Part shown: positions 1 to 11,057 of the stretch, piece after piece
Layout: each line of letters begins with the position of its first letter
Position numbering within the stretch: the first letter of the stretch is position 1
From: Apostichopus japonicus
Taxonomy: Eukaryota > Echinodermata > Holothuroidea > Aspidochirotida > Stichopodidae
Assembly: GCF_037975245.1 (NCBI RefSeq)
Contig: NC_092582.1
Coordinates: forward strand, 26,352,077 to 26,416,076
Length of the DNA stretch: 64,000 nt
Direction: 5' to 3'
Notes under the pieces: generated by a model
Database searches by the model: none
What the model saw: only the letters and a program-made list of their open reading frames with translations
What the model was told of the DNA's origin: nothing
Position numbers and translations under genes: made by a program

Positions 1-2536
1 TGTCCTGGTTAAGTTTCAAACAATTAACCCGCATCCACCGGACTATATCTGAAAGGCATGCTTGGACCTTTAAAGATACATCATTCCAGGACTCAAGGGC
101 ACCAAAATTCAAATACAATTGCGTATCATCAGCATAACAGTGATGGTTGATGTTATGGCGCTGAATTATTTCTCCAACTGGACGGGTAAACATACAATAT
201 ATCAAAGGACCAAGTACAGATCCTTGTGGCACCCCAAATCTTAGCTGTTTCTCATCAGATATAACATTGTCAATTTGTATACATTGCATTCTGTCCCTAA
301 AATATGATTTAAACCATTTTAATGAGTTTGACGCAATTCCAAAAGTATGTTGGAGACGATTAAAAAAGATCTCATGATCAATAAGATCGAAGGCTGCCGA
401 TAGGTCCAACATGACCATCATTGTTTGGGACCTCTTGTCAAGAGCTGCGGCAATATCGTTATGTACTCTTAGTAAAGCTGACTCAGTTGAATGGTACTGG
501 CGATATGCAGATTGGAGATAATCATGCAAAGCATTGGCATTTAAGTGATGTTGAAGGCGTATTGCAACAACTTTTTCTAAAAGTTTGGATATAAAAGGTA
601 AATTTAATACAGGTCGGTAGTTTTTAAACACTTCTTTATTCATACCAGGCTTTTTGAGCAGTGGTTTAACAATAGAACGCTTAAAACAAGACGGCACCTT
701 TGATTCAATGAGTGATTGGTTTATGATGGCGGTTATAATTGGCAAGAGTGCATCGACACATTGCTCCAATAGCCAGGTAGGTATAGGATCCAAGTTGCAG
801 GACTTTGCTGGGGAGCTTGTAATTAGCTTCCGTACCTCTTCTTCGGTGGCAGGAGAGAAAGATTCTAGAGGACAACCACCAAAAATACTATCGTCTGCCA
901 TTATGTCTACACTGGCCGTGGCATCACAAGTATCATATTCCTCACGAATAGCTGCTACCTTGTTTATAAAGAACTCACCAATTTGATTAGCAAGACTTTC
1001 AACACATGTGTTTGATGGCAATGTGGCATCATTTGGTTCACCCATTAAGTCTTTGGTTAGACTGAAAAGTCGTCTTTGATCACTGCCACATTCCGCAATT
1101 TTGTTGCAATAATAGTTCCGTTTTTCTTGAACTAGAAGTTTATTAACAACTTTGCATTGGTTTCTATAAATTTGCCAGTGGACAGTAAGACGAGTCGTCC
1201 TCAATTTTCTTTCAGCCTTTCTTCGTTCATGTTTTGCATGTCTGAGTGTGTCTGTGAACCATGGGGTATTGGGTCGTAAAGTAATTGTCTTGGTACATTC
1301 TGGTGCATGGCGATCAACTAATTTGCTCAAATGATTAATGTAGGCAGCCACTAGCTCCTCAACCGACTGATTGACATTCATTAAGGTTTCACAATGTTTG
1401 ATGTCCTCGATAAAATCAGGAACATTGATATCACGAAACTTTCTGAACGTTGTAACTTTGCGAATGTGATCTGGTTTATGCGTATTGATGTTGAGACTTA
1501 CAGCGTAATGATCACAAGTCAAATTTCCATTCATATTACCGAGACATGCGTCAACAATAGATGGTGAACCATACAGTATGTCACTGTGTTCTCGGGTTAT
1601 CACTACATCCAGGGTATGTCCAGCACGATGAGTTGCACCAACGACATGTTGTTTTAAACCATGGACATTTAAAAGTCTAGAAAACTTCTGTGAATCAACA
1701 TCATTAGGGTTATCCAGGTGAAAGTTCAAATCACCAACGATGATCACACGATCTTTCATGGCTGTAATACTTTCTAGATAAAGTGCCCATTCATCAAAAA
1801 ATATAGAATTCTTGAATCCATTTTTAGAAGAGGGAGGGGGTCGGTAGATAACACTTAATGCAAATTGTAAATCACCAGTGCTGATACAGCAATCCATATG
1901 CTCAAAATGCGTGTAGAGATTATCCTTAGTCGAGGTGTTAATCTTTAGTGATAATCCAGATTTAAACAGCAACCCAATCCCTCCTCCAGTCTTTCCGGTG
2001 GAACGGGGGACATGCTCAAATTCATAACCCGTAGGGACAAGGTTACCTATTACAGAGCTGTCAGTCACATTTCCCAGCCATGTTTCAGTTAGTGCTAAAA
2101 TGTCAATATCATTCGATACAACAAAGTCAGAAACAGATATTGCTTTATTGCTGATGGAGCGAACATTTTGTAAGAACACTATTAGCGGCTTGGTATGCTG
2201 GTTATTGAACTTAAGTTTATGATACCTTTTTATGACATGTAAATTATTGCGGTGCGTTTTGATAGTTCTAACGTGGTTCACAAGCCTTGGTGTAATTACA
2301 GTTTGAATTTCATATTGCATATCATTATGGTATGTTTCTTTGAGTCCTGTAGGTAGCTGAATTAGATTGTTGGTAGGTAGCTGGATTAGATTGTTGAAAT
2401 TTATCCCTGATTGTTTACCCTCATTGATTTTGTTATTCCATTTAGCACAATCTCTATTTATAAGCACTGGTATGCATCTCCTGAATTTAATGCCAGCCTT
2501 TGTTCCTCTGCAAGTGGGTCTCCTGAATGGAGTAAA
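1..2536 (-). CDS. CR1/L2-like LINE ORF2: AP endonuclease + reverse transcriptase (3' part outside window)
   Basis: Reading leftward from the in-frame stop at 2539-2537, the frame stays open to base 1 (about 845 codons). The first ATG is at 2320. The endonuclease comes first: LQNVRSIS near 2175, then LALTETWL, GDLNFHLDN, HTLDVVI and CDHYAVSL, giving the Glu, Asp-Asn and Asp-His active-site boxes. A linker with SPTRDF-like basic segments leads to the reverse transcriptase: LDPIPTWLL near 790, KNYRPV near 610, AFDLIDH near 390, GVPQGSVLGP near 220 and YADDTQLY near 140. I checked the frame stretch by stretch and saw no stop or frameshift, unlike the two other LINEs here. The protein nicks DNA and copies its RNA at the nick (target-primed reverse transcription). 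The RT thumb and 3' UTR lie left of the window. Clade assignment to CR1/L2 is from motif style. Confidence 0.88.
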
Positions 2537-2650
2537 TCATCTATTGTCCTTTTCCATGGCTGAAAGCCCACACAAGACTTAACAGATTTCTCTACAGCAA
2601 GAAGAAATTCTCTTGTGTGTTTAATGGTTACTGCATGCATTTTCTTAACA
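1..2650 (-). mobile_element. LINE retrotransposon copy A (non-LTR), cut by the window edge
   Basis: This is the body of the element encoding the ORF above. Its 5' boundary is not clear. The first recognisable coding similarity is a basic stretch (RGTKAGIKF) near 2500. No ORF1 is recognised between 2540 and 3000. The downstream Ig gene lacks its first exons in this window, so the LINE may sit inside that gene's 5' intron. Confidence 0.8.
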
Positions 2651-2998
2651 CTAGTAAGGATAGAGAGTTCAAGATTTTCTCACAAATATTTAGTGGTAAA
2701 TCCAAGTACAAAAGTCACAAAAATATGTCCATATTTAACAGAATAACAAACACAACAAATACTGAAAAACACAGCAACTTTCCAAACAATATAACACAGG
2801 TTATTCCCAAAACAATGAGGAGCACTTTTGTAGAGCTGCCATTAGATAGCGCTGCATACAGTCACAATTATATTGCATTTATAGTATCAACACGTCGACT
2901 ATACATACGCATATCACTAAGTATCTGCGTATACGTTTGTCCGTTGCACTGCACGATGGAAATAAATATTAAGTAATCGGATATATAGAGGTTTTTAG

Positions 2999-3128
2999 AT
3001 TGTCAATGCCACCAAACTTGGAAAAAGGTACTCAATTCAAAATAACCTGTGCTAATTTACTTGAAAGTGCGAACTTCAAGATCAAAAGTACATCTGTAGA
3101 TATAATAGGAAGGTGCTTGGAAGTTTAT
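2999..3128 (+). pseudogene. Possible remnant of an Ig-domain exon
   Basis: After a TTTTTAG acceptor-like site, the frame with ATG at 3006 reads PNLEKGTQFKITCANLL, like the A-B strands of an Ig domain with its first Cys. It stops at 3128 with no Trp, second Cys or 5' splice site. The phase also differs from the phase-1 exons downstream. It could be chance. Confidence 0.2.
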
Positions 3129-3159
3129 TAACATAAATCGTGTTTACTTTTACCCACAG

Positions 3160-5832
3160 GCTGTGTTTGTGCGATTTGTCAGTCTCCTCAATATGTTGAA
3201 ATAGGAGGGAGTGCAGTATTAAAATGTGACTTTGATGTGAACACCCACAACGTTTACTGGTACAAGAATGTGTCTGATAGCATTCCTTTAATCAGATTTG
3301 AACAAGGGATCGTCCCACCAATTTCGGGCTCTGGCTTTGTTGATGCAAGCTACACTATCGGCAACAAAGGTTCTCTGATTATTTTTGATGTTTCAAAGAA
3401 TGAGGAGGGTACTTACAAAGTGCTGTCTTTCAACAAGAATTCCAGCAAATCAGAAATACACCTGGTTGTTGTATATGCACACGGTAAGATGATGTATTTG
3501 TCAGAGGGGTAGGCCTATGACCAAAGTTAGCACCTCAGTATTTCATAATTCTCCACATTATTTTAGTAATCACGAACACGTCATCTTGTGATTCTTCCGT
3601 CAGTATGCATGTGCGAAGTCCCTTTTTGAAGTTTACAATGACGTGGAAGGTGCAAATTTTTCTTCCAAATTCTTTTTTCAATCGCCAGACTACACGATGT
3701 TGGGGAATGATTCTTCTATATAGGAAAAATGACAAAAGTAACAATTAGTTTTGCACAAAAGAAAAGGAACAAGAACACAAATTATGAGTATATAAAAGCT
3801 AATATTAACGTCGTAAAACGAATCCCTTACTTATGATATACTTTGTTAATAATCCAGTTTTACTCTCTAAATACAGGTACTTGTGAAGGAGAGTTTCCAT
3901 TGATAAACTATTGTAAGGGCCAAACCACCTGTTTGGTAGATTTTGATAGTTTTCAACGTTTGGGTTGTTCCTTTGGATGTACAGAACCAGCTGTTGAACT
4001 GAGATGGTACATTAAACACGTAGGCTACAACGAGACAATATCAGTCAATGACACAGAGGAATCTAATGGAACATTAACCATCTTTATGTCAAGTATTGAA
4101 ATTAATAAATATATTGAAGAACCTCTAACTCAGCTTGTCTGCGAAGCAAGAGGAGCCGCCATAGGTACACGTGTCTTACAAGCTAGCATATTCATTGATA
4201 ACTCTGATGGCTGGGAGTCTAATGGCGGCAACACTAAATACTACCAAATAAACAGTCGAGCTATACTATTGTGTGGGGAGAATACGGAACCTTCTACCTT
4301 TATCTGGGAAAAAATAACTGGGAACAAGACAGAGGTTGTTATGTTTTATGACGGTGACAGACAACATTTACCTATTGGAAACTCACAGTGGTATGCTACT
4401 GAAAGAAGTACTCTAGTTGTGAAACAAGTAGATATAACATCTGAAGGAATATACAGATGTAAATTATATGATGGAGAGAACTATGGTGCTTATGAAATAA
4501 CATTGATCGTATTAGGTGAGCGGAATTTAATTACTTGGGCATATGTAGCATTTGATGAATATTATTGCGTTGATGAGTTGAAGAGGTATAGAGAAATGGC
4601 ATCATCATGAAGTTATAATATTCTGGCAAGAATTTTAATTTCAAGGATCGAATAAGGAATTATACCCATGATTAATTGCTACATATGTCAACATGTCAGT
4701 AGAACGCTACCATCAATTAACTAATCGTTTGTATATTTCCTGTTATTATTCAATCGACTTTGGTCTTGCTTTCTTCTATCAATAAAGCTTAAAGCATAGG
4801 CTTTGACCGATCGTTCAATCAATCCAGAATACAGGCTAAGGAAAATGGTATGGAGGTAGCTTATGTCATACTTCTTCTTTTGTGTTTATCTTCTATTATT
4901 AGTGAGAGGTCTGTTCACAAGCAGGGTTTTCCAATTGAGTTGTAAAACTGATTAAAAATGCCGTACTTCAAAAAAGCAGTTGAATCTAGGAAGAGGGAGG
5001 TGTACTAAAAACACTTATTTAACTACATTTATATTATGGAGACCACTTTGAGGAAAATATGTCTATTGTATTTACTCCCCTCTGATATGATGTCTATTGA
5101 GTGCCAAAAAATGTAGCTTTCACAAACGCTATATCTTTGTCTTTAGAAAAATATCGATTGAAGAATCCTGAAATAAAGAGTACTTCCATACATTTAACAC
5201 ATATATTGGAATTTGTTCGTTTTCTTTCAGTTTCTCCATCGCCACCTTTCCTACTGGTCGATGGTTGTCCACAAAATACACAACCTTGTATTGTTAACAT
5301 TAACAAGAATACTGCATACTTCAACTTAACATGTAAGGTCTACGAGGTCTATCCGCAGCCTACGTTACACATTGAAAACAATTTCCCACAAGGATTGGAA
5401 CTTCGGAGCCATACAAACTCTACCGATGGAAGAAACAATAGATACTCGGTCCGTACGTCTGCTGTGTTTCAATTATCTGAGTCTTTCAGCTATAGCGAGG
5501 ACATGTTCATAACATGTCGTGCTTTGGGTGTAGGGGCTTCCGCAATGAATTATCCGGAAAAGAAGATCAGAATATCCTACGGTAAGAGGCTGAAAAATAA
5601 ATTTAAGCCTGTTTCTATGAGTCGAATTTATTGATACTTCAGGCAAATGTACTGCACACTATATTTACATGCAAGTATATCAATGGTTGTTCGTAACAAA
5701 GTTATTTTAATTTCTTTTGCAGAAAGGTTCTCCGTGGACACAGGCACAAATTCGGCAGATTCCATCTATACAGGGAGTTTCATATCTTTTCCAATAACAG
5801 TAGTTTTGGTTTTCTTTGGTTTGTATTTTTAG
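3160..5832 (+). CDS. Immunoglobulin-superfamily surface protein, probably GPI-anchored (5' exons missing)
   Basis: Four exons are supported: 3160-3483, 3877-4515, 5231-5581 and 5723-5832, with stop TAG at 5830. All acceptors are AG, the three donors are GTAAGA, GTGAGC and GTAAGA, and every junction is phase 1, the usual arrangement for Ig exons. Exon 1 is one domain (VLKCDF, YWYK, EEGTYKV); the second canonical Cys is replaced by Val. The 639-bp second exon holds two domains (LRWYIKHV, LVCEARG; then ILLCGEN, FIWEKI, EGIYRCKL). Exon 3 is one domain (FNLTCKVY, MFITCRAL). Several N-glycosylation sites are visible (NVS, NET, NDT, NGT, NKT, NLT, NST). The last exon gives a short polar stretch, then a hydrophobic C-terminus (FPITVVLVFFGLYF) with no cytoplasmic tail. 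This suggests a GPI signal; a single-pass membrane protein is the alternative. No signal-peptide exon is seen, so the start lies upstream. The ligand is unknown; a role in recognition or adhesion is only inferred. Confidence 0.8.
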
Positions 5833-6028
5833 CTTCTTTCTTTTGAGGAACTGAATGGAACCTATATTGTAGTTATGAATGGAACATATATTACAGTTCT
5901 GACCCGCCTACTGTTATGCAGTGTATCACAGTTTGGAGCTCACCTAAACGGAGTACAATTCACGTTTTGAAAACAGCCTGTGGATCAATATCGTCATATC
6001 GGTCTCCCCCTACAGGAACTTATTTATT

Positions 6029-7264
6029 AAAGACCTGTTTCGCAATTACCATTTGTGTCGAAACTAGTTGAAAGAGTCGTTGCAAACAGATAAAGTCACC
6101 ACCTAGCTGTAAATGCACTGCACGATACCTACCAGTCTGCCTACAGGCATCACCACTCAACGGAGTCCGCTCTTTTGAAGGTGCACAACGACATAGCAGT
6201 TTCACTTGATTCGAAGTTTAATGTGGCTCTTATCTTACTTGACTTGTCCTCTGCTTTCGATGTCATCGACCACCAAATTTTGTTTCAACGTCTGGGAAAA
6301 ACTTTTGGGGTTACACTAAATGCATTAAGCTGGTTTAAATCTTATATGACAGGAAGAAAGCAATGGGTCAAAATTGGCCAGACTTCGTCGACAGCTGTTC
6401 AGCTTAGCAGTGGCGTCCCACAAGGCTCAGTACTTGACCCCATCATTTATTGTATGTTCACCAAACCATTGTGTGAAATCATAAAGCGGCACCAAGTCAA
6501 CTACCACTGCTACGCCGATGATACGCAACTCTACTTACAGTTCGATCCCAAAATGCCATGGACAGAAATACAAGAAAAGTTGCAGGAATGTGTAAACAAT
6601 GTTGGGATGTGGTTGAGGAGAAACAAACTTATGTTAAATGATGTTAAAACGGAAATTATTATTTTTTCACCTAAAACCCAATTGAAAGACGATGTAACTC
6701 CGCACATAACAGTTGGGACCAATACCATTTATCCTGCATCTATTGTTAAGAATTTAGGAGTTTACTTTGACTCTCATCTTACCATGGAGACCCAAGTTAA
6801 TCATATTATCAAGTCTCGCTATTTCCATATTCGTAGTATAGGTAGAATAAGAGATTTCATTACAACTGATGCATGTAAAATACTGGTTCAATCCCTCGTT
6901 ACCTCTCGCTTCGAGTATTGCAATTCTTTACTATTTGGTATAACACAGTCTCTAACAAACCGCCTACAACGCACACAAAATTGTGCAGCTCGCCTTATAT
7001 CTAGAACTCCTCGTCGCAACCATATATCTCCTGTACTGTATGAACTACATTGGTTACCTGTACGATTTAGATCAAAATTTAAAATTCTTTTACTCACCTT
7101 TAAGGCTCTTAATCACTTGACCCCTGGTGCCTAGTTACATCACCAATGAGACCATACCTTATATTCCGCCTAGATCCTTACGCTCAATGAATAAAAATTT
7201 ACTTAGTGTGCCTTCTACCCGATCATCAACATTTGAATTTAAACAGTTATTGTTAAAGCATTAA
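6029..7264 (+). pseudogene. CR1/L2-like LINE copy B, 5'-truncated reverse transcriptase
   Basis: The copy begins abruptly inside the RT at RPVSQLPFVSKLVERVV. It has an in-frame TAA at 6091, then runs open from 6094 to 7134 through the RT fingers and palm: STESALLKVHND, DLSSAFDVIDHQ, GVPQGSVLDP (Gly of the usual LGP is Asp) and YADDTQLY near 6513. A frameshift near 7130 separates the C-terminal piece ending KQLLLKH at 7264, and the segment that normally precedes it looks deleted. It is close to copy A but on the opposite strand, and is inactive. The source element belongs to the same clade as copy A. Confidence 0.85.
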
Positions 7265-7909
7265 ATAATGTTGTCATAGTATAGCTAATAATATTTTGTA
7301 TATATCAAGTAATCCTTAAATACAAAGATCGGCTCTGTATAGTATATACTCTTCATTTTATTCTTTCAAGATTTATTTTAATGCGCCTTATAAATGATTC
7401 TACAGGTTTCATTTTATTCACATTTTCTTTATTTCTTTATATTCCGATATTTTCCATCCATTGATAACAATTATAAGGCTACATCTAATACTTGCTCTAA
7501 TTATTGTTATATTTAGTCATTAATTATTCGATTTCATTATACTTCATCCATTTATTAATTTTACTTTCTTTCAAGATTTATTTGCTTTCTTTCGTTCCTC
7601 CTATTTCTATGTTATGAATTAATCTTTGATATTACTCACGCGTAATACAGTGAATATTAGAAGAATATTGTTAAATGTTATCAAAATAACAATGACTGAC
7701 TGTCTACCGTTAAACCATTGATTAATGGTGCTGTTTGCTGATTAATGAACATTCATGATCTCTTCATTGTTATTCAGATTTTGTCGTATTTGCTTTAACG
7801 CAATTGGATATTATGAAGCCATAAAGGTTTACCAATATAACCCAAGCCCCATCTTGCAAAATTGAATATAATTACATAACTATACAAACACCGACTAACA
7901 TATAAATAT
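7265..7909. other. AT-rich spacer, no gene seen
   Basis: A T-rich stretch with many TTTATT and ATTTC words follows LINE copy B; part may be its 3' UTR. No coding frame or structured RNA was recognised. Confidence 0.5.
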
Positions 7910-10900
7910 GGAAGAAATTCTTGGTGGCGCTGCTCTAGTGGCGACACACTCGCACTAGTTCTCTCCAGTTTTTCCAGTTTTTCGTCCATTTTAATGTTCG
8001 TTTTGTATAATCGTCTACTTTCATACATACAAGATGAAGCCAATCGTCTGGATGACCATATTGGTCGTATTTCTTGGGACATTATCTCTTTGTTTTGGAG
8101 AAATCAGTGATTTTCAGTCGACCGCCGACAAGAAATATTCTACAGCCGAGCTCTACGCACTACGCAGCCAGCCTATACATAGTGAGTTACAACGTCTGTT
8201 CATTGACAATAGCATTCCCAAAGAAATTCGAAAACGGAAACGGGGTAAGGCAGGAGGTGTGAGGAAGAGGAACAGGCGATTGAAGCACAAACCCTACCTA
8301 CCATCTATCATAATGGGTAACGTAGAAATCATTCACCGAGACCTGGCTTACCGAACACCATACTGACTCCCATGCCTCGATAGAAGGATTCACACTATTA
8401 AGAGAGGATCGGACAACTCAATCCGGGAAAGGAAAAGGGGGTGGGTGTGCATATACGTGAATCAGAAGTGGTGCCACCCGAATAATGCCCATATTAAACG
8501 TCACTCATGTTCCCCCAATATCGAGATTTTAACTGTCACATGTCGCTCTTATTACTTGCCACGGGAGTTTTCTCACGTTATTATTCACACTGTCTATGTT
8601 CCACATCGCAATGTTGCCAAATCAGCGGCAATGGAACTCATTGACATTATTGATAAATTTGAAACCTCCGCGCCGGATGCTCTCACTATAATCAACGGTG
8701 ATTTTAACCATTGTAATCTCAGACGAAGCAGTGTGCATTATTATCAACAAGTCAAGTGTGCCACCCGCGAAGCTGCAACCCTGGACTTGCTCTATACAAA
8801 TGTGAAAGACGCTTATCTGTCCGTCCAACTTCCCAAACTCGGTAGAGCAGACCATAATCTGGTTAATCTGATGCCCAGATATCGACCCATCGTGAAGAGG
8901 GAGAATCCCCGTGTAATCCATGTACAACAATGGAACAATGACGCTGTTGATCATCTGCGGGCTGAGTTGGACAGTACAGACTGGGATATGTTTGTGGAGG
9001 CCAGCGCTGACCTGGATGAACTGACACGTACAATAAGTGATTACATATCTTTCTGTGTTGACAATACCATCCCTAAGAAGGAAGTCAAAGTTTTCCCAAA
9101 TAACAAACCGTGGATCACAAAGAAGGTGAAGAATATCATCAACAAGAAGAAGGGCCTATTCAAGAGGGGTGACTCGGGCGCACTGAGGGAGGTACAAAAG
9201 GAGCTTAAAAGAGTGATCGCCCAGGAGAAAGCCGCTTACCGGGACAAGATAGAGAAACTGTTCACAGACAATAACATGAAACGGGTCTGGGAGGGTATTC
9301 GCCTTATGAGTGGCTACAGTAATAACTCTAGTTCTCGCCACATACCAGAAATGAGCCATGATTATGCCAATGATTTGAATCACTTTTATAACCGTTTTGA
9401 CCAGCAAGATTTTACAGATGAATATAGTAAGCTTCAAACCTTATTGACAAATTATACTTGTGACGTAGTGGTGTCCGAGGGGGACGTTAGTCGGCAGTTT
9501 TCCAGGATAAACCCATCTAAGGCTGCTGGACCCGATAATGTCCAACCTAAGGTTTTGAAGCATTGTGCAATAGAGCTGGCTCACATTTTTACTGTAATTT
9601 ACAATTTGTCCTTCAAAACTGGGGAGGTGCCTTATCTATGGAAGCAATCCAGTATTATTCCATTGCCAAAATGTTCTGTCATCTCTCGTATGAACGACCT
9701 TCGCCCTGTAGCGTTAACTGCAGTGCCAATGAAGGTATGCGAGCGTTTATTCTTAAATCGTTTTAATCCTCTAGTTGCTCCATTTTTAGATCCTTTACAG
9801 TTTGCTTACAAGGCTAGCCGTAGTTGTGAAGATGCCATACTGCTACTTCTTCAATGCCTGTACTCACACTTAGAGCACCGTGGCAATTCTGCACGCGTGA
9901 TGTTCTTTGACTTCTCTTCTGCATTCAACACTATTCAGCCTCACAATCTTGCTACAAAGCTTATCAACATGGGCATCCCACATGGGTTTATTCACTGGAT
10001 TGTCAAGTATCTCACAAATCGCACCCAATTTGTCAAACTCGGTCCAAACTGTCGATCTAACATTATTACCTCCAACACCGGAGCGCCGCAAGGCACAGTT
10101 CTAGCTCCGTTTCTTTTCACCTTGTACACGTCTGACTGCAGATCCCAGGAGAAGATATGTCCCATCATCAAGTTTGCCGATGACACAACCATGGCTGGTC
10201 TCATTCGTGGTAATGATGATGGGGCATATCTCTGCCAGCTGCAGTCATTCGTTGACTATTGTGACAGTAACTTCTTGCAATTGAATATTTCTAAAACGAA
10301 GGAAATGATCATCGACTTCCGCCGTAATGCTGTTGAACCTCCTCCAGTCATGATCAAGGGTAAAGAAGTTGAAAGGGTTCACTCCTACAAGTATCTGGGT
10401 ATTCACCTCAACAATAGCTTATAACATGGGATGGTCACGTGGATGCCCTGGTTAAGAAGTTAAATACCAGGTTATATTGTCTCAGAAAGTTGTCCAAATT
10501 CAACGTACGTACCGATATAATGCAAATGTTTTATAATTCTATTATTTGCGGAGTTTGGAGATACTGTCTTATATGTTGGGGTGGGAATGTCACTAAAGTC
10601 GAGAAGGACCGTATCGATCACATAATTAGAAAAGCTGGGGGAGTCATTGGAGGTCAACAGCATACAGTCGACTCGGTGTACCAGTCACTGCTTCAAACAA
10701 AGCTAGATTCAGTTTGGAATGACTGTTGCCACCCCTTCACTGTTATCTTAATGACAATGTAATTAACAGAGGCAGTGGCAGACTGAGACAGCCGTACACG
10801 AGAACTAATCGCTATCGTAACTCGTTCACTCCCCGTGCAATCAAACTTTTCAATGTCAACTTACGTCGCTAGGCTGTTGCAATAATCTTTTATCCTGTCC

Positions 10901-11057
10901 TTGTCTTACTGTTTTTCATTCTCATTCTTTAATCTCCATCTGTATATAGATATATTCTGTTGTATTTTCCTATGCTCATTTATTTTTGTACTGTTTTGAA
11001 CTTTTATGTGCGAGACACTAATTTCCTTATTTGGAGCAATAAAGTTTTACTTACTTA
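7910..11057 (+). mobile_element. Rex1/Babar-type LINE copy C (near full length, inactivated)
   Basis: The element spans a presumed 5' leader (about 7910-8033), the ORF2 remains (8034-10872) and a 3' UTR that ends with AATAAAG at 11038 followed by TTTACTTACTTA. The family is judged from FADDTTMAGLI, GAPQGTVLAP and the basic KRKRGKAGGVRKR stretch before the endonuclease, all typical of Rex1/Babar elements in the CR1 group. No target-site duplication could be fixed by eye. Confidence 0.75.
8034..10872 (+). pseudogene. Rex1/Babar LINE ORF2: AP endonuclease + reverse transcriptase, frameshifted
   Basis: The first frame (8034-8366) starts with a hydrophobic stretch, then ELYALRSQPIHSELQ, the basic region and LPSIIMGNV, the start of the endonuclease. 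About 45 endonuclease residues are missing before WLTEHHTDSHASIEGF, which is already in another frame. A further one-base shift near 8447 leads to the long frame ending at 10424: INGDFNHCN, TLDLLYTN, GRADHNLV, then RT boxes SKAAGPDNVQPKVL, FDFSSAFNTIQ, GAPQGTVLAP and FADDTTMAG. Frameshifts near 10421 and 10735 interrupt the thumb and tail. The end, FTPRAIKLFNVNLRR, stops at 10870-10872. Most of the protein survives, so the insertion is fairly young, but at least four lesions make it inactive. Confidence 0.85.

Noticed and set aside
2458-2640. 60-codon minus-strand frame upstream of LINE copy A
   Set aside because: It overlaps the LINE's 5' part in another frame and has no ORF1-like features.
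2617-2976. 119-codon plus-strand frame before the Ig gene
   Set aside because: No signal peptide or family resemblance; Asn/Thr-rich translation of AT-rich DNA, with no splice link to the Ig exons.
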